Shown here piece after piece: positions 21,280-31,996 of a stretch of 64,000 nt of DNA. Positions within the stretch are counted from its first letter, which is position 1. Every line of letters begins with the position of its first letter. Source of the DNA: Phycicoccus sp. CSK15P-2 (GTDB taxonomy: Bacteria; Actinomycetota; Actinomycetes; Actinomycetales; Dermatophilaceae); NCBI RefSeq assembly GCF_016888005.1, contig NZ_JAFDVE010000024.1, forward strand, positions 1-64,000. Direction: 5' to 3'. The position numbers and the translations under genes were made by a program. Under the pieces are notes generated by a model. That model had not been told where the DNA came from. It saw nothing but the letters and a program-made list of their open reading frames with translations, and made no database searches.

Positions 21280-21822
21280 TCAGGCGTCGGCGCCGAGCAG
21301 CCGCTCGCGGGAGTAGTCGCCCTCGACGAGCGAGGGGTCTCGCCTGGCCCACTCGCGCACGACGCCGAGGGCCGCCGGCCACTCCCGCATCGACTCCTCG
21401 AGCTGGGCGGCGACGCGTCCGTCACCGTCGAGCAGCTGCACCCGGGCGCCGCGGTTCGCCCGCCCGACGACCGCGGCAGGCAGGGCCCGGATCTCGCGGA
21501 GCGCCGAGACGGGGACCGACACGTTGCCCGGGCGGCGCTCCACCCGGTCGTTCACGACATCGAGCACGATGCGGTACCGGGCGATCCCCCACGCGGCAGG
21601 GGGGATGACCGCGACGAAGAAGAACAGCAGCACGTAGCCGACGAGCGTCGCGGCGAGCGGCGTGCCGTCCCCGAACCCGGCCCGGGTGACGACGAAGCCG
21701 ACGAAGGTGTAGGCGCACGCTCCCCAGAACACGAGCATCAACGGCAGCGCGACGAACCGGACCCAGGCCGGGGACCGGACGACGACGCGGGCGGGGAGTG
21801 CTCCCCGTTGAGGCTCGCTCAC
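21280..21822 (-). CDS. Two-helix membrane protein, PH-like C-terminal part
   Basis: A 180-residue protein with two hydrophobic segments (RFVALPLMLVFWGACAYTFVGFVV and TLVGYVLLFFFVAVIPPAAWGIA) and a soluble C-terminal half of alternating strands (YRIVLDVVNDRVERRPGNVSVPVSALREIRALP), which looks like a bacterial PH-type domain, followed by a helical tail. I do not recognise a named family. The GTG at 21822 follows a GATACT -10 by 7 nt, and the protein starts naturally there. It diverges from the EspC-like gene and converges with the TRIC-family gene. Confidence 0.65.
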   Translation of the reverse strand: MSEPQRGALPARVVVRSPAWVRFVALPLMLVFWGACAYTFVGFVVTRAGFGDGTPLAATLVGYVLLFFFVAVIPPAAWGIARYRIVLDVVNDRVERRPGNVSVPVSALREIRALPAAVVGRANRGARVQLLDGDGRVAAQLEESMREWPAALGVVREWARRDPSLVEGDYSRERLLGADA

Positions 21823-21829
21823 GCCCGTC

Positions 21830-21835
21830 AGTATC
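21830..21835 (-). promoter_or_regulatory. -10 element, leaderless membrane-protein gene
   Basis: GATACT on the minus strand, 7 nt before the GTG at 21822. Confidence 0.45.
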
Positions 21836-21908
21836 GTCTCTTTCCGAGGGGCCGCACCCATCGAGGACACGGCCACCGCAGACGCACCACACCGGGAGGA
21901 GACCCGAC

Positions 21909-22205
21909 GTGACGCACTTCGACGTGACTCCGGGCGAGATCCGGGCGCACGCCGCGGATGTCTCGCGGGTGGCCCAGACGCTGGGCCAGATGCAGGAGGC
22001 GAGCTCGGTCAGCGGGGACAGCTACGGGCTGCTCCTCCAGTGGCTGCCCGGGGCCATCAACGCCGTCATCGGCGACGTCGAGGGCGCCCTCGACTCCGTG
22101 GCCCGCAACGCCGACCACGCCGTCAACGGCCTGAAGGCGATGGCCGACCAGTACGAGGCCGACGACGTCAACGCCTCGTGGCAGCTGAGGGGCTCCTACC
22201 CGTGA
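21909..22205 (+). CDS. EspC-like type VII secretion target protein
   Basis: A 98-residue helical-hairpin protein resembling the EspC/DUF2580 family (ESX-secreted proteins related to WXG100). The pattern FDVTPGEIRAHAADVSRVAQTLGQ (helix 1), then YGLLLQWLPGAINAVIGDVEGAL (turn and helix 2) and ADQYEADDVNAS matches the family layout, including the final Y-x-x-x-D/E export-like motif (YEADD). The GTG at 21909 has GGAGGAG 7-8 nt upstream. Its TGA overlaps the GTG of the next gene by 4 nt, so the two are made together, as with ESX partner pairs. No ESX core (EccA-E, MycP) lies in this window. Confidence 0.8.
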   Translation: MTHFDVTPGEIRAHAADVSRVAQTLGQMQEASSVSGDSYGLLLQWLPGAINAVIGDVEGALDSVARNADHAVNGLKAMADQYEADDVNASWQLRGSYP

Positions 22206-23269
22206 CCGAGACACCCCCGTCCATGGGCCCCGCCAACCCCTACAGCGTCGCCGACCAGGGCAGCACCAACGCCGGGGACTCCGTCCTCGGTCTCGACGAG
22301 GGGTCCGGCTGGACCTCCGGCGCGGGCCTCATCGACAGCGGCTACGGCACGATCGACGCGCTGTGCAGCGGCAACTGGGTCGACGCCGCCCTGAGCGGTG
22401 TCGCCACCGTCATCGACGCGGCCGCGACCGCCGCCGACCCGCTGGGCTCCGCGCTCGCCGCCGGGATCGGATGGGTCATCGACCACCTCAACCCGATCAA
22501 GAAGTGGTTCGAGGAGGTTGCGGGCAACCCCGGCGGCGCCATCGCCCAGGCGCAGACCTGGGGCCTGGTCTCCGCCGACCTCGGCCCCGCCGCGACCGAC
22601 TGGGGCGCGAGCGCCGCGACCCTGTGAGGAGGCAACGAGGGCCCGGCCGTCAACGCGTACCTCGGATGGCAGCAGACCCACACCGAGGCGATCACCGCGC
22701 TCCAGGGAGCCACGTCCGCGATGGAGACCGCGATCAGCGTCTCGGCGGGCATCGTCGGCTTCGTCCACGGGTTCCTGCGCGACATCCTCGCCCAGCTCGT
22801 CGGTGCAGCGATCAGCTGGATGGCCGAGGCGCTGCTCTCCTTCGGCACGCTCATCCCGTGGATCTGTACCCAGATCGGCACCCGGGTCGCCGCGCTCACC
22901 TCCAGGTGCTCGACCTTCGTCGAAGGCCTGGTCAGGTCCGGCAGCAAGCTCGGCGAGCTGCTCGAGCTGCTCGGCTCCTGGGGCCGCCAGCTGCTGCACC
23001 TGCTCGACAAGGTGCAGACCAACCCGGCCCTGCACCGCCCGGCCCCACGACACCTCGCGCCGGGTGGGCCCACGGTGAGGCCGTGGAGCTGGACACCGCC
23101 GGACGGATGGCGCCCCCGCGGGGCCCACTCGGCAGCCCCGCCGACCTTCGGCGACGCCATGCGCGACGCCGGCGCGGCGGCCGGCCGGGATACCGGCTAC
23201 ACGACGACGACCAACGCGACCGACGGTGGCAAGAACACCCACGAGGCGCTCGACGAGCCCGAGGACTAG
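22202..23269 (+). pseudogene. Large type VII-secretion-like partner protein, split by in-frame TGA
   Basis: One continuous reading frame of 356 codons interrupted by TGA at 22625-22627. Before the stop: 141 residues with the segment DHLNPIKKWFEEVAGNPGGAIAQAQTWG, typical of actinobacterial T7SS substrates. After it, in frame: GGNEGPAVNAYLGWQQ, long amphipathic helices, a hydrophobic stretch (LVGAAISWMAEALLSFGTLIPWI) and a polar tail ending DEPED. In related proteins the segment before GPAxxAY is a WxG motif, so TGA stands where Trp (TGG) is expected, a one-base change. Either the gene is inactivated, or two pieces are made (22202-22627; second part perhaps from ATG 22721), or TGA is read through. 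The start GTG overlaps the EspC-like stop by 4 nt. Confidence 0.75.
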
Positions 23270-23285
23270 GCCCCCCCGGGCAGCG

Positions 23286-23627
23286 TCAGAAGGCGCGTGC
23301 GATGAGGACGGCGAGGTAGACCGGGTAGTAGGCGAGCCCCGCCACGACGACGGTCCAGACGACCCAGCGGGTGACCAGCCCTGCCGTCGTCCGGCGCTTC
23401 GGCTCCGGGGCGCGGAAGACGGCGAAGAAGCGCGAGGCGGCCATCGGCCCGTAGTTCCCGCTCGCGCGGCCGGCGAAGGGACTCCACCAGTCGCCGGTGC
23501 GCAGCCCCACGACGACACCACGGACGAACGGGATGAGGAAGACGAGCAGGATCCCCCCGAAGAGCAGGAGCCCGATCGCCCCGGCGAGGGCGACTCCGCG
23601 CTCGGGGTGCAGCTCCTGGACCAGCAC
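23286..23627 (-). CDS. Small membrane protein in T7SS-like cluster
   Basis: A 113-residue protein with two clear transmembrane helices (ALAGAIGLLLFGGILLVFLIPFVRGVVVG and WVVWTVVVAGLAYYPVYLAVLIA) separated by a basic cytoplasmic-type loop (residues about 40-85). The GTG at 23627 has GGAGGAG 6 nt upstream. It is on the opposite strand to the surrounding EspC-like and YbaB-like genes and converges with the split gene 16 bp away. I do not recognise a family. Confidence 0.65.
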   Translation of the reverse strand: MLVQELHPERGVALAGAIGLLLFGGILLVFLIPFVRGVVVGLRTGDWWSPFAGRASGNYGPMAASRFFAVFRAPEPKRRTTAGLVTRWVVWTVVVAGLAYYPVYLAVLIARAF

Positions 23628-23730
23628 GACGCTCTCCTCCCAGACGACGGCCCGCCCGTCCGCTCCGGCGTGCTCGGGCCCGACGGTACACGCCGGCTGC
23701 GCGCGGTCGCCCCTGGCCGAGGACGCGGGC

Positions 23731-23736
23731 TAGGGT
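23731..23736 (+). promoter_or_regulatory. -10 element, leaderless YbaB-like gene
   Basis: TAGGGT, 7 nt before the ATG at 23744. Confidence 0.55.
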
Positions 23737-23743
23737 CGCCGTC

Positions 23744-24205
23744 ATGACACAGCCGAGCGGCTACTCCAGCCCCGAGGAGGCCCTCGCCGCGATCGCGCGG
23801 GACACCGCCTCGGCGGGCCCCGCGGCCGACGCGGCCCTCGCGTGGCAGCAGGAGGCCGAAGCCCTCACCGGCACCGGGACCGCCGAGGACGGGCACGTGC
23901 GCGCCGTCGTCGACGTCCAGGGGATGCTCACCGGGCTCGTCGTCGGTGACGCCGTCGCCGCCCGGGGCGGGCGGGCCGTCACGGCCGCGGTCCGCACTGC
24001 GCTGCGCGGAGCCCAGGAGGACGTCCGCCGCGCCGCCCGAGAATCCGCCGAGCGGGCGTGGGGCCCGGGCTCGGCCACCGCTGAGGCGTTCGGCGCCGAG
24101 GTCGACCGCGCGACGCCGCTCGTCGAGATCGAGCCCCCCGAGTCCGACGGGCGCACGATGCCCGGCGACCGTCCCGGCGGCCCGACGACGGGTGGCACGT
24201 GGTGA
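23744..24205 (+). CDS. YbaB/EbfC-like protein, first copy
   Basis: A 153-residue protein with the YbaB/EbfC fold pattern: an N-terminal helix rich in Ala/Glu, the central strand pair GHVRAVVDVQGMLTGLVVGD, and a long helix with AVTAAVRTALRGAQEDVRRAARESAERAW, followed by an acidic, disordered Pro/Gly tail. YbaB proteins are small DNA-binding, nucleoid-associated proteins; in actinobacteria a YbaB-like domain often accompanies type VII secretion genes (the EspL-like group), which fits here. The ATG at 23744 is probably leaderless. It overlaps the second copy by 4 nt. Confidence 0.75.
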   Translation: MTQPSGYSSPEEALAAIARDTASAGPAADAALAWQQEAEALTGTGTAEDGHVRAVVDVQGMLTGLVVGDAVAARGGRAVTAAVRTALRGAQEDVRRAARESAERAWGPGSATAEAFGAEVDRATPLVEIEPPESDGRTMPGDRPGGPTTGGTW

Positions 24206-24627
24206 GCGGCCCGGCGTTCGGCGCCGACCCACAACGGTTCGCCGGCGAGACGCCCACCGAGACCGAGCTGGGCCGTCTCGTCGCCCAGGCCCAGGCCGCG
24301 ATGGCCTGGCGGGCGTCGGTCGACGCGCTGCGCGGCCGAGGGCGGTCGGCCGACGGGGTCGAGGCCGAGGTCAGCGCGTCAGGCGGTGTCGTCGGCGTGC
24401 GCGTCCCCGACGCCGCGTGCGCGAACGGCGGGCAGGGTGTCACCGAGCAGGTGCTCGACGCCGTGCTGGCAGCCCAGCAGGACCTCGCCGAGCAGCTGCG
24501 ACGCTCGAGCGCGGAGACGTTCGGCGAGGACTCCCCCGCCGCCCGCACCGTCGCGACGTCCACCGAGACGCGTTTCCGTCGGGCGGCGCCGCTCCCCGAC
24601 GACCCGGACGCACCGGGCGGCGGCTGA
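24202..24627 (+). CDS. YbaB/EbfC-like protein, second copy
   Basis: A 141-residue paralogue of the upstream gene: N-terminal helices, the strand pair VEAEVSASGGVVGVRVPDAACANG, then a long helix GVTEQVLDAVLAAQQDLAEQLRRSSAETFGED. Tandem, translationally coupled copies (GTGA overlap at 24202-24205) suggest a heterodimer. An extra in-frame GTG at 24199 is also possible. Together with the EspC-like gene and its partner it resembles ESX accessory gene sets. The function, as chaperone or DNA-binding protein, is inference. Confidence 0.75.
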   Translation: MSGPAFGADPQRFAGETPTETELGRLVAQAQAAMAWRASVDALRGRGRSADGVEAEVSASGGVVGVRVPDAACANGGQGVTEQVLDAVLAAQQDLAEQLRRSSAETFGEDSPAARTVATSTETRFRRAAPLPDDPDAPGGG

Positions 24628-24666
24628 GCGAGCACCACTGCCCCGTCCGGTGCGGCCCGGACGTAT

Positions 24667-24690
24667 CAGGAGGGGGCTCCGGCCCTCCTG
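24667..24690 (+). terminator. Hairpin after YbaB-like pair
   Basis: 8-bp stem CAGGAGGG/CCCTCCTG with an 8-nt loop, 39 bp past the stop at 24627. Confidence 0.45.
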
Positions 24691-24750
24691 CGAGGTGAGC
24701 GGCCAGACGGACTGGTGGATCGGCCCGCCACGCTCGGAAGAAGCACCAGC

Positions 24751-26502
24751 ATGCCGACCAAGAAGAGGAAGAGTCCCTCCCTGCCCGCCGCCGTGCGGAC
24801 CCGTCTCGCGGACGCCCTGGGCGCCGACCCGGTGCTCGGCCCCGTCGCCGAGACGACCCTGACGTCCGGCACGACCCTCACGGCGTTCCACGCCACCCAC
24901 CCGGAGCGGCCCAACGAGGTCACCTCGGTCGTCGTCGACGACGAGGGGAGCATCCGGCCGCTCGCCGACGTCGTCGCGACCCTCGGCCACGACCCGTTCG
25001 TCCCCGTCTTCGGCCCCGGCGTCCTCGTGCCGAGGCCGCTCCCGAAGGACCCGGTCACGATCAGCCCGACCCGCAACGACTGGCGCCTCGACGAGTGCGA
25101 CCGGCACCGGGAGAAGATCACCGTGACGATCCCCCCGACCGGTGCCGCCCCGAAGGCGGACCTCTACCTGCTCGCCGACACCACGGGCAGCATGGCCCCG
25201 GTCATCGAGGCCGTGAAGGCCGGGGCCGACGCCATCCTCGGCGACCCCGGCCTCGCCGCGTTCGACATCGCGTGGGGCGTGGGCAGCTACCGCGACTTCC
25301 CGGCGCCGGGTGTCAACTCCTACGCCTTCCAGCACCAGCTGAGCCCGACGACCGACCACGTCGCCGCGGACGCCGCCATCTCGGCGTGGAGCGCCGACGA
25401 GGGCGGGGACACCCCGGAGGGACAGCTCTACGCGCTGCACGAGCTCGCGACGAACCCCGGCATCGGCTGGCGGCCCGACAGCAAGCGGATCGTCGTCTGG
25501 TTCGGCGACGCGCCGGGCCACGACCCCGTCTGCACCGACCTGACCGGGCTCGCGTCGGCGGTCACCGAGGCCTCCGTCACCGCCGAGCTCACCGGAGCGG
25601 ACGTCACGGTCGTCGCCGTGAGCACGACGACCGGGACCCCGGCCGCGCTCGACGGTGACCCCGACGTCGGGGTCACCGACTACCCGACGTGCCCGCCGAA
25701 CGGGAACGCCGGGCAGGCGACGCGCATCACGGCGGCGACCGGCGGTGAGCACCGCACCGGGGTCGACCCGAGCGCGATCGTCACGACGCTCACCGACCTC
25801 GTCGAGGCGGCGGTGACGTCGACCGGCAACGTCCACCTGGAGCCGACCGGAGACACCGCCCAGTTCGTCGGCTCGATCACGCCGTCCGGCGGATACGGCC
25901 CGCTGCCCGGGGACGAGACCCACACGCTGTCGTTCGTCGTCGAGTGGGTGGGGACGCGTCGCTGTCTCGAGCGGGACCAGGTGTTCACCGGGACCATCGA
26001 CGTCGTCGCCGACGGCGTGGTCGTCGCGCGCAAGCGGGTGCGGGTCACCGTCCCGAAGTGCCGCTACCACTACGTCGTCGAGATGGTCTGCGGCACCCGC
26101 AAGCCGGGCGACGGCGACGACCGCGAGGGCGCCTGCGCCGTCGTCCCGGGTCGCTACGCGACCGCCGTGCTCGTCGACAACCCGGGCACGTGCCCGGCGA
26201 CGATCGAGAAGCGCTTCGCCCCGCTCGTCGTCCACGGCAAGACCATCGGGCGAGAGCCGGAGGTCCAGCCGGCGCGGCCGTTCGCGCAGATCGAGCTGCC
26301 CGCCGGGCACGCGACGATGGACGACTGCTGCGCCCTCGACGAGGCCGTCGACCACGGCCCGGAGCTGCTCGTCGGCGTGCTCGACATCGTGTCGGACCGA
26401 CCGCTCGAGGTGCGGGCCGTGCACACCGCGGACGGCGGGCCCGAGTCGGTCGGTGCGCCGTCCATCACCACCCGGTCGGTCGAGGCGCGGCACGCGCCCT
26501 GA
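24751..26502 (+). CDS. von Willebrand factor A domain protein
   Basis: A 583-residue protein with a VWA domain from about residue 130 to 340. The MIDAS metal site DTTGSM begins at D143, and GGDTPEGQLYAL supplies the later Thr/Asp positions. The segment VGSYRDF...GGDTPEG and the Cys pattern (CTDLT, YPTCPPNGNAG) recall integrin-beta-like VWA domains. The C-terminal half is beta-rich with several Cys (RRCLERDQ, VPKCRYHYVVEMVCGTRKPG, DDCCALDE), like a carbohydrate-binding or adhesion module. No signal peptide follows the ATG at 24751 (ribosome site GGAAGAAG); the N-terminus is basic (PTKKRKSPS). It may be cytoplasmic, or exported by a non-Sec route. Ligand unknown. Confidence 0.75.
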   Translation: MPTKKRKSPSLPAAVRTRLADALGADPVLGPVAETTLTSGTTLTAFHATHPERPNEVTSVVVDDEGSIRPLADVVATLGHDPFVPVFGPGVLVPRPLPKDPVTISPTRNDWRLDECDRHREKITVTIPPTGAAPKADLYLLADTTGSMAPVIEAVKAGADAILGDPGLAAFDIAWGVGSYRDFPAPGVNSYAFQHQLSPTTDHVAADAAISAWSADEGGDTPEGQLYALHELATNPGIGWRPDSKRIVVWFGDAPGHDPVCTDLTGLASAVTEASVTAELTGADVTVVAVSTTTGTPAALDGDPDVGVTDYPTCPPNGNAGQATRITAATGGEHRTGVDPSAIVTTLTDLVEAAVTSTGNVHLEPTGDTAQFVGSITPSGGYGPLPGDETHTLSFVVEWVGTRRCLERDQVFTGTIDVVADGVVVARKRVRVTVPKCRYHYVVEMVCGTRKPGDGDDREGACAVVPGRYATAVLVDNPGTCPATIEKRFAPLVVHGKTIGREPEVQPARPFAQIELPAGHATMDDCCALDEAVDHGPELLVGVLDIVSDRPLEVRAVHTADGGPESVGAPSITTRSVEARHAP

Positions 26503-26548
26503 CCGAACGTCCGGGCGCACCCACCGACCTGGGCGCGCCCCCGGAGCA

Positions 26549-26588
26549 CGACCCGGCGGGCCATCGCCGATCCAGGCCCGCCGGGTCG
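26549..26588. terminator. Bidirectional hairpin between VWA gene and ligA
   Basis: Perfect 14-bp stem (26549-26562 with 26575-26588) and a 12-nt loop, between convergent stop codons at 26502 and 26610. It can serve both transcripts. Confidence 0.7.
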
Positions 26589-26609
26589 TCTGCGCGCGGC
26601 CCCGCCCGC

Positions 26610-28940
<2,331 letters not shown>

Positions 28941-29735
28941 TCAGAAGGTCGGCGGCACGAGGACGATCATCTGCGTGGCCTGGTGCCCCTTCGACGCGAA
29001 GCCGACCGTGCTGGCCGGCTGCGCCATGCCCAGGCCCTTCGGCTTGTAGAAGCCGTCGATGGACCCCTCCGGAGCCCGCGGGACGATCCGCCCGCCGGTG
29101 CGCGCCGACAGGTCGTTCGGGTCGCTGCGGACGACCTTGTTCCAGTCGCCGCCGAGGACGAGCCGCTTCGGGTGGCTGTCGGAGAGCTGCTTGACGTTCC
29201 TGACCATCCGCTCGTACGGGCCGTCGGCGCCGGTCTGGCAGCGCGGGGGCGGCAGGTGGAGCGACGCGGGGCGGATGACGCCGCCGTTCTTCAGCTCGAC
29301 CCGCACGTGGGCCACGTACCGGGCGAGGATCCCGCAGGCCCCGCCCACGTCGGGGGTCCCGAGCGTGAGCCGGAGCGGGCCGATGTCGGACGCCGCGGCG
29401 ACGATCGAGCGGCGGACGATGACCGCCGAGCCCTGCTTGGCGTCCGAGGTCGTGTCCTGGCGCACGACCCACCGGTCGTCGCCGCGCAGCGCGCGGGCGA
29501 AGTCGACGTTCTTCGCCTCCTGGACCAGGACGACGTCCGCCCTCTGGCTGTACTTGGCGAACCGCTCCATGACCAGGTCCGGGTCGGCGCCGAAGTTCAC
29601 GTTGGCCGTGACGATCCGGACCCGCTGCGGGTCGGCGGCCGACGCGGCCGGGGCGCCCGTCGCCAAGGCCGTCCCGGCCAACGCCGTCGCCAGCGCCGCG
29701 AGCACCGTCCGTCGGGTGCGTGTCGTACCTGCCAT
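28941..29735 (-). CDS. Secreted endonuclease/exonuclease/phosphatase-fold protein
   Basis: A 264-residue protein with an N-terminal signal (residues 1-33, RTRRTVLAALATALAGTALATGAPAASA; the Arg pair could suit Tat export). Then an EEP-fold pattern: RIVTANVNFG (Asn of the first motif), VVLVQEAKNV (metal-binding Glu), ASLHLPPPR (His), VLGGDWNKV (Asp/Asn) and a C-terminal GHQATQMIVL (His). All catalytic positions seem present, so it is likely an extracellular nuclease or phosphodiesterase. The ATG at 29735 has an AGGAG site about 6 nt upstream. It is separate from ligA (57 bp). Confidence 0.82.
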   Translation of the reverse strand: MAGTTRTRRTVLAALATALAGTALATGAPAASAADPQRVRIVTANVNFGADPDLVMERFAKYSQRADVVLVQEAKNVDFARALRGDDRWVVRQDTTSDAKQGSAVIVRRSIVAAASDIGPLRLTLGTPDVGGACGILARYVAHVRVELKNGGVIRPASLHLPPPRCQTGADGPYERMVRNVKQLSDSHPKRLVLGGDWNKVVRSDPNDLSARTGGRIVPRAPEGSIDGFYKPKGLGMAQPASTVGFASKGHQATQMIVLVPPTF

Positions 29736-29947
29736 CGCCGATCACTCCTCGAGTCGTGCCCTCCCCCGTCGGACGGGCCCGGGGGCGACCCTCCCGACCG
29801 CCGCTGTGCCCGTGGTGCGTGTTCGCTGCGAGACAGTGGGCCGGGAGCACGGTACGGCCGACACCACCATTCGGCACAGATGCTGGCGGTCCGGCCGTCC
29901 GGCGGCAAGGATGGGACTCCGCCACCGCCGCCGGACAGGAGCACCCG

Positions 29948-31438
29948 ATGACCAACCTCTCGACCAACCTCGTCACCACCGCGACGGAGCTGCCCGAGAA
30001 GGACGCGCTGCGGGTGAACGGCCAGGGGGTCACCTACGCCCAGCTGCACGGCATGGCGGCGAAGGTCGCCGGCACCCTGCGCGAGCAGGGCGTCGAGCCG
30101 GGCGACCGCGTCGCCGTGATCCTGCCCAACGTCCCGGCCTTCCCGGTCGTGTACTGGGGGATCCTGCTCGCCGGGGGGATCGTCGTCCCGATGAACCCGC
30201 TGCTCAAGGCCGGGGAGATCGACTACTTCTTCACCGACTCCGGCGCGAAGATCGCCTTCGTCTGGCCCGACTTCGTCGACGAGGCCACGAAGGGCGCGCA
30301 GAACAGCGGGACGCGCATCGTCACGACCGGTGCGATGGGCCCGGAGGACTTCGAGGGCGGCGAGGCGGTCGCCGAGCCCACGCCGCGCGAGGACGACGAC
30401 ACGGCGATCATCCTCTACACCTCTGGCACGACCGGCCGGCCCAAGGGCGCCGAGCTGACGCACAGCAACATCCACCTCAACGCCCACCGCTCGGCCCAGG
30501 TCATCCAGGAGATGACCTCCGACGACGTCGTCATGGGCTGTCTGCCGCTGTTCCACGTGTTCGGTCTCGTCGTGGGCCTCAACGCGGCGACGATCGCCGG
30601 GGCGTCGCTCGCCCTCATCCCCCGTTTCGACCCGCAGGCCGCGATCGAGGTCATCGAGAAGGAGCGGGTGACGATCATGCAGGGCGTGCCGACGATGTAC
30701 GCCGCCATCCTCAACCACCCCGGCTCGGACGGCATGGACGCCTCGAGCCTGCGCACCTGCGCCTCCGGTGGCTCGGCGATGCCGCTCGAGGTCATGCGCA
30801 GCTTCGAGGAGAAGCTCGGCTGCGTCATCCTCGAGGGCTACGGCCTGTCCGAGACCTCGCCCGTCGCGTCCTTCAACATGCCCGACAAGGAACGCAAGCC
30901 CGGCACGATCGGTGTCGCGATCCCCGGCTGCGAGATGCGCTGCGTCGACCTGGACGGCAACGAGGTCCCCGTCGGCGAGGTCGGCGAGATCGCCATCCGC
31001 GGCGACAACGTCATGAAGGGCTACTGGAACAAGCCGGAGGCCACGGCCGAGGCGATCCCGGACGGCTGGTTCCGCACCGGCGACCTCGCGACGATGGACG
31101 ACGAGGGCTACTTCACGATCGTGGACCGCAAGAAGGACATGATCCTGCGTGGCGGGATGAACGTGTACCCGCGCGAGGTCGAGGAGGTCATCTACACCCA
31201 CCCGGACGTCCTCGAGGTCGCGGTCGTCGGGATCCCGGACGACCTCCTCGGCGAGCAGGTGGGCGCGGCCGTCGCGCTGCGGGAGGGCGCCGAGACCACG
31301 CCGGAGGACATCGTCGCGTTCACCAAGGAGCGCATCGCCGCGTACAAGTACCCGCGCACGGTCTGGGTCGTCGAGGCCCTCCCCAAGGGCCCCACGGGCA
31401 AGATCCTCCGGCGCGAGGTCCACGCGCCCGCCGGATGA
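29948..31438 (+). CDS. Long-chain acyl-CoA synthetase (AMP-binding)
   Basis: Activates a carboxylate, probably a fatty acid, to acyl-AMP and then acyl-CoA. In the 496-residue product the P-loop motif YTSGTTGRPKGAELTH, the adenine motif GYGLSETSP, the hinge region DGWFRTGDLATMDDEGYFTIVDRKKDMILRGG and the C-terminal catalytic Lys in PKGPTGKILRREV are complete. Length and sequence style match fatty acid-CoA ligases. The ATG at 29948 has AGGAG 6-7 nt upstream; frames extending further upstream are unconserved. Its stop overlaps the next gene by 4 nt. The preferred chain length cannot be read from sequence. Confidence 0.93.
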   Translation: MTNLSTNLVTTATELPEKDALRVNGQGVTYAQLHGMAAKVAGTLREQGVEPGDRVAVILPNVPAFPVVYWGILLAGGIVVPMNPLLKAGEIDYFFTDSGAKIAFVWPDFVDEATKGAQNSGTRIVTTGAMGPEDFEGGEAVAEPTPREDDDTAIILYTSGTTGRPKGAELTHSNIHLNAHRSAQVIQEMTSDDVVMGCLPLFHVFGLVVGLNAATIAGASLALIPRFDPQAAIEVIEKERVTIMQGVPTMYAAILNHPGSDGMDASSLRTCASGGSAMPLEVMRSFEEKLGCVILEGYGLSETSPVASFNMPDKERKPGTIGVAIPGCEMRCVDLDGNEVPVGEVGEIAIRGDNVMKGYWNKPEATAEAIPDGWFRTGDLATMDDEGYFTIVDRKKDMILRGGMNVYPREVEEVIYTHPDVLEVAVVGIPDDLLGEQVGAAVALREGAETTPEDIVAFTKERIAAYKYPRTVWVVEALPKGPTGKILRREVHAPAG

Positions 31439-31989
31439 GCACCGCACCGGACGCCGCGGAGGCACAGCGCCAGCACGCGAGGCTGCGTGCCGCCGAGCTC
31501 TGGCGTGCCACCGGACTGGGCTTCTCCATCGTGTGGGCCGTCGTCCTCGCCCTCGTCGTCTTCTTCTGGGTCAGGATCGCGTTCATGCCGCGACCGGGTG
31601 ACGACGTCTCGCGCTGGAACGACGCCCTGCTGGCCCCGATCGCCCTGGCCGCGGCCTGCCTCGCGGTGTGGGTGGTGGTCTGCGCGTACCGCCTGGCGAG
31701 GCGACGGGCGAGCGGATGGGACGCCGTCGTCGTCTGCGGGGCGTTCTCGCTGGCCATCGCGGCCTTCCTGTGGCTGCCGGGAAAGCTCGTCGACCGGCTC
31801 GACCCGGGGTCCTCCGAGCTCATCCTGCCCCTGACCGTCCTCGGCGCCGCGTCGGTCGTCACCGGGCTCGTCGCCCAGCGGGCCTTCCGTCGCGTCGCGG
31901 TCGACCTCGAGCCCACGGAGGAGTGGGTCGACGGCGACGAGTGGGACCGGACCCCGGTCATCGAGCCCCGGGACGGCTACCGCGACTGA
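31435..31989 (+). CDS. Four-helix membrane protein coupled to acyl-CoA synthetase
   Basis: A 184-residue protein with four predicted transmembrane helices (GFSIVWAVVLALVVFFWVRIAF, LLAPIALAAACLAVWVVVCAY, AVVVCGAFSLAIAAFLWL and LILPLTVLGAASVVTGLVAQ) and an acidic C-terminal tail (EPTEEWVDGDEWDRTPVIEPRDGYRD). The ATG overlaps the upstream stop (ATGA), so it is made with the synthetase. I recognise no family; a role with membrane lipid substrates is a guess from context. Confidence 0.7.
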   Translation: MSTAPDAAEAQRQHARLRAAELWRATGLGFSIVWAVVLALVVFFWVRIAFMPRPGDDVSRWNDALLAPIALAAACLAVWVVVCAYRLARRRASGWDAVVVCGAFSLAIAAFLWLPGKLVDRLDPGSSELILPLTVLGAASVVTGLVAQRAFRRVAVDLEPTEEWVDGDEWDRTPVIEPRDGYRD

Positions 31990-31996
31990 GCCCGGG

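Noticed and set aside
22625-22627. TGA as a selenocysteine codon
   Set aside because: No SECIS-like stem, selenocysteine genes or redox context is visible, and Trp fits the family motif; a point mutation is simpler.
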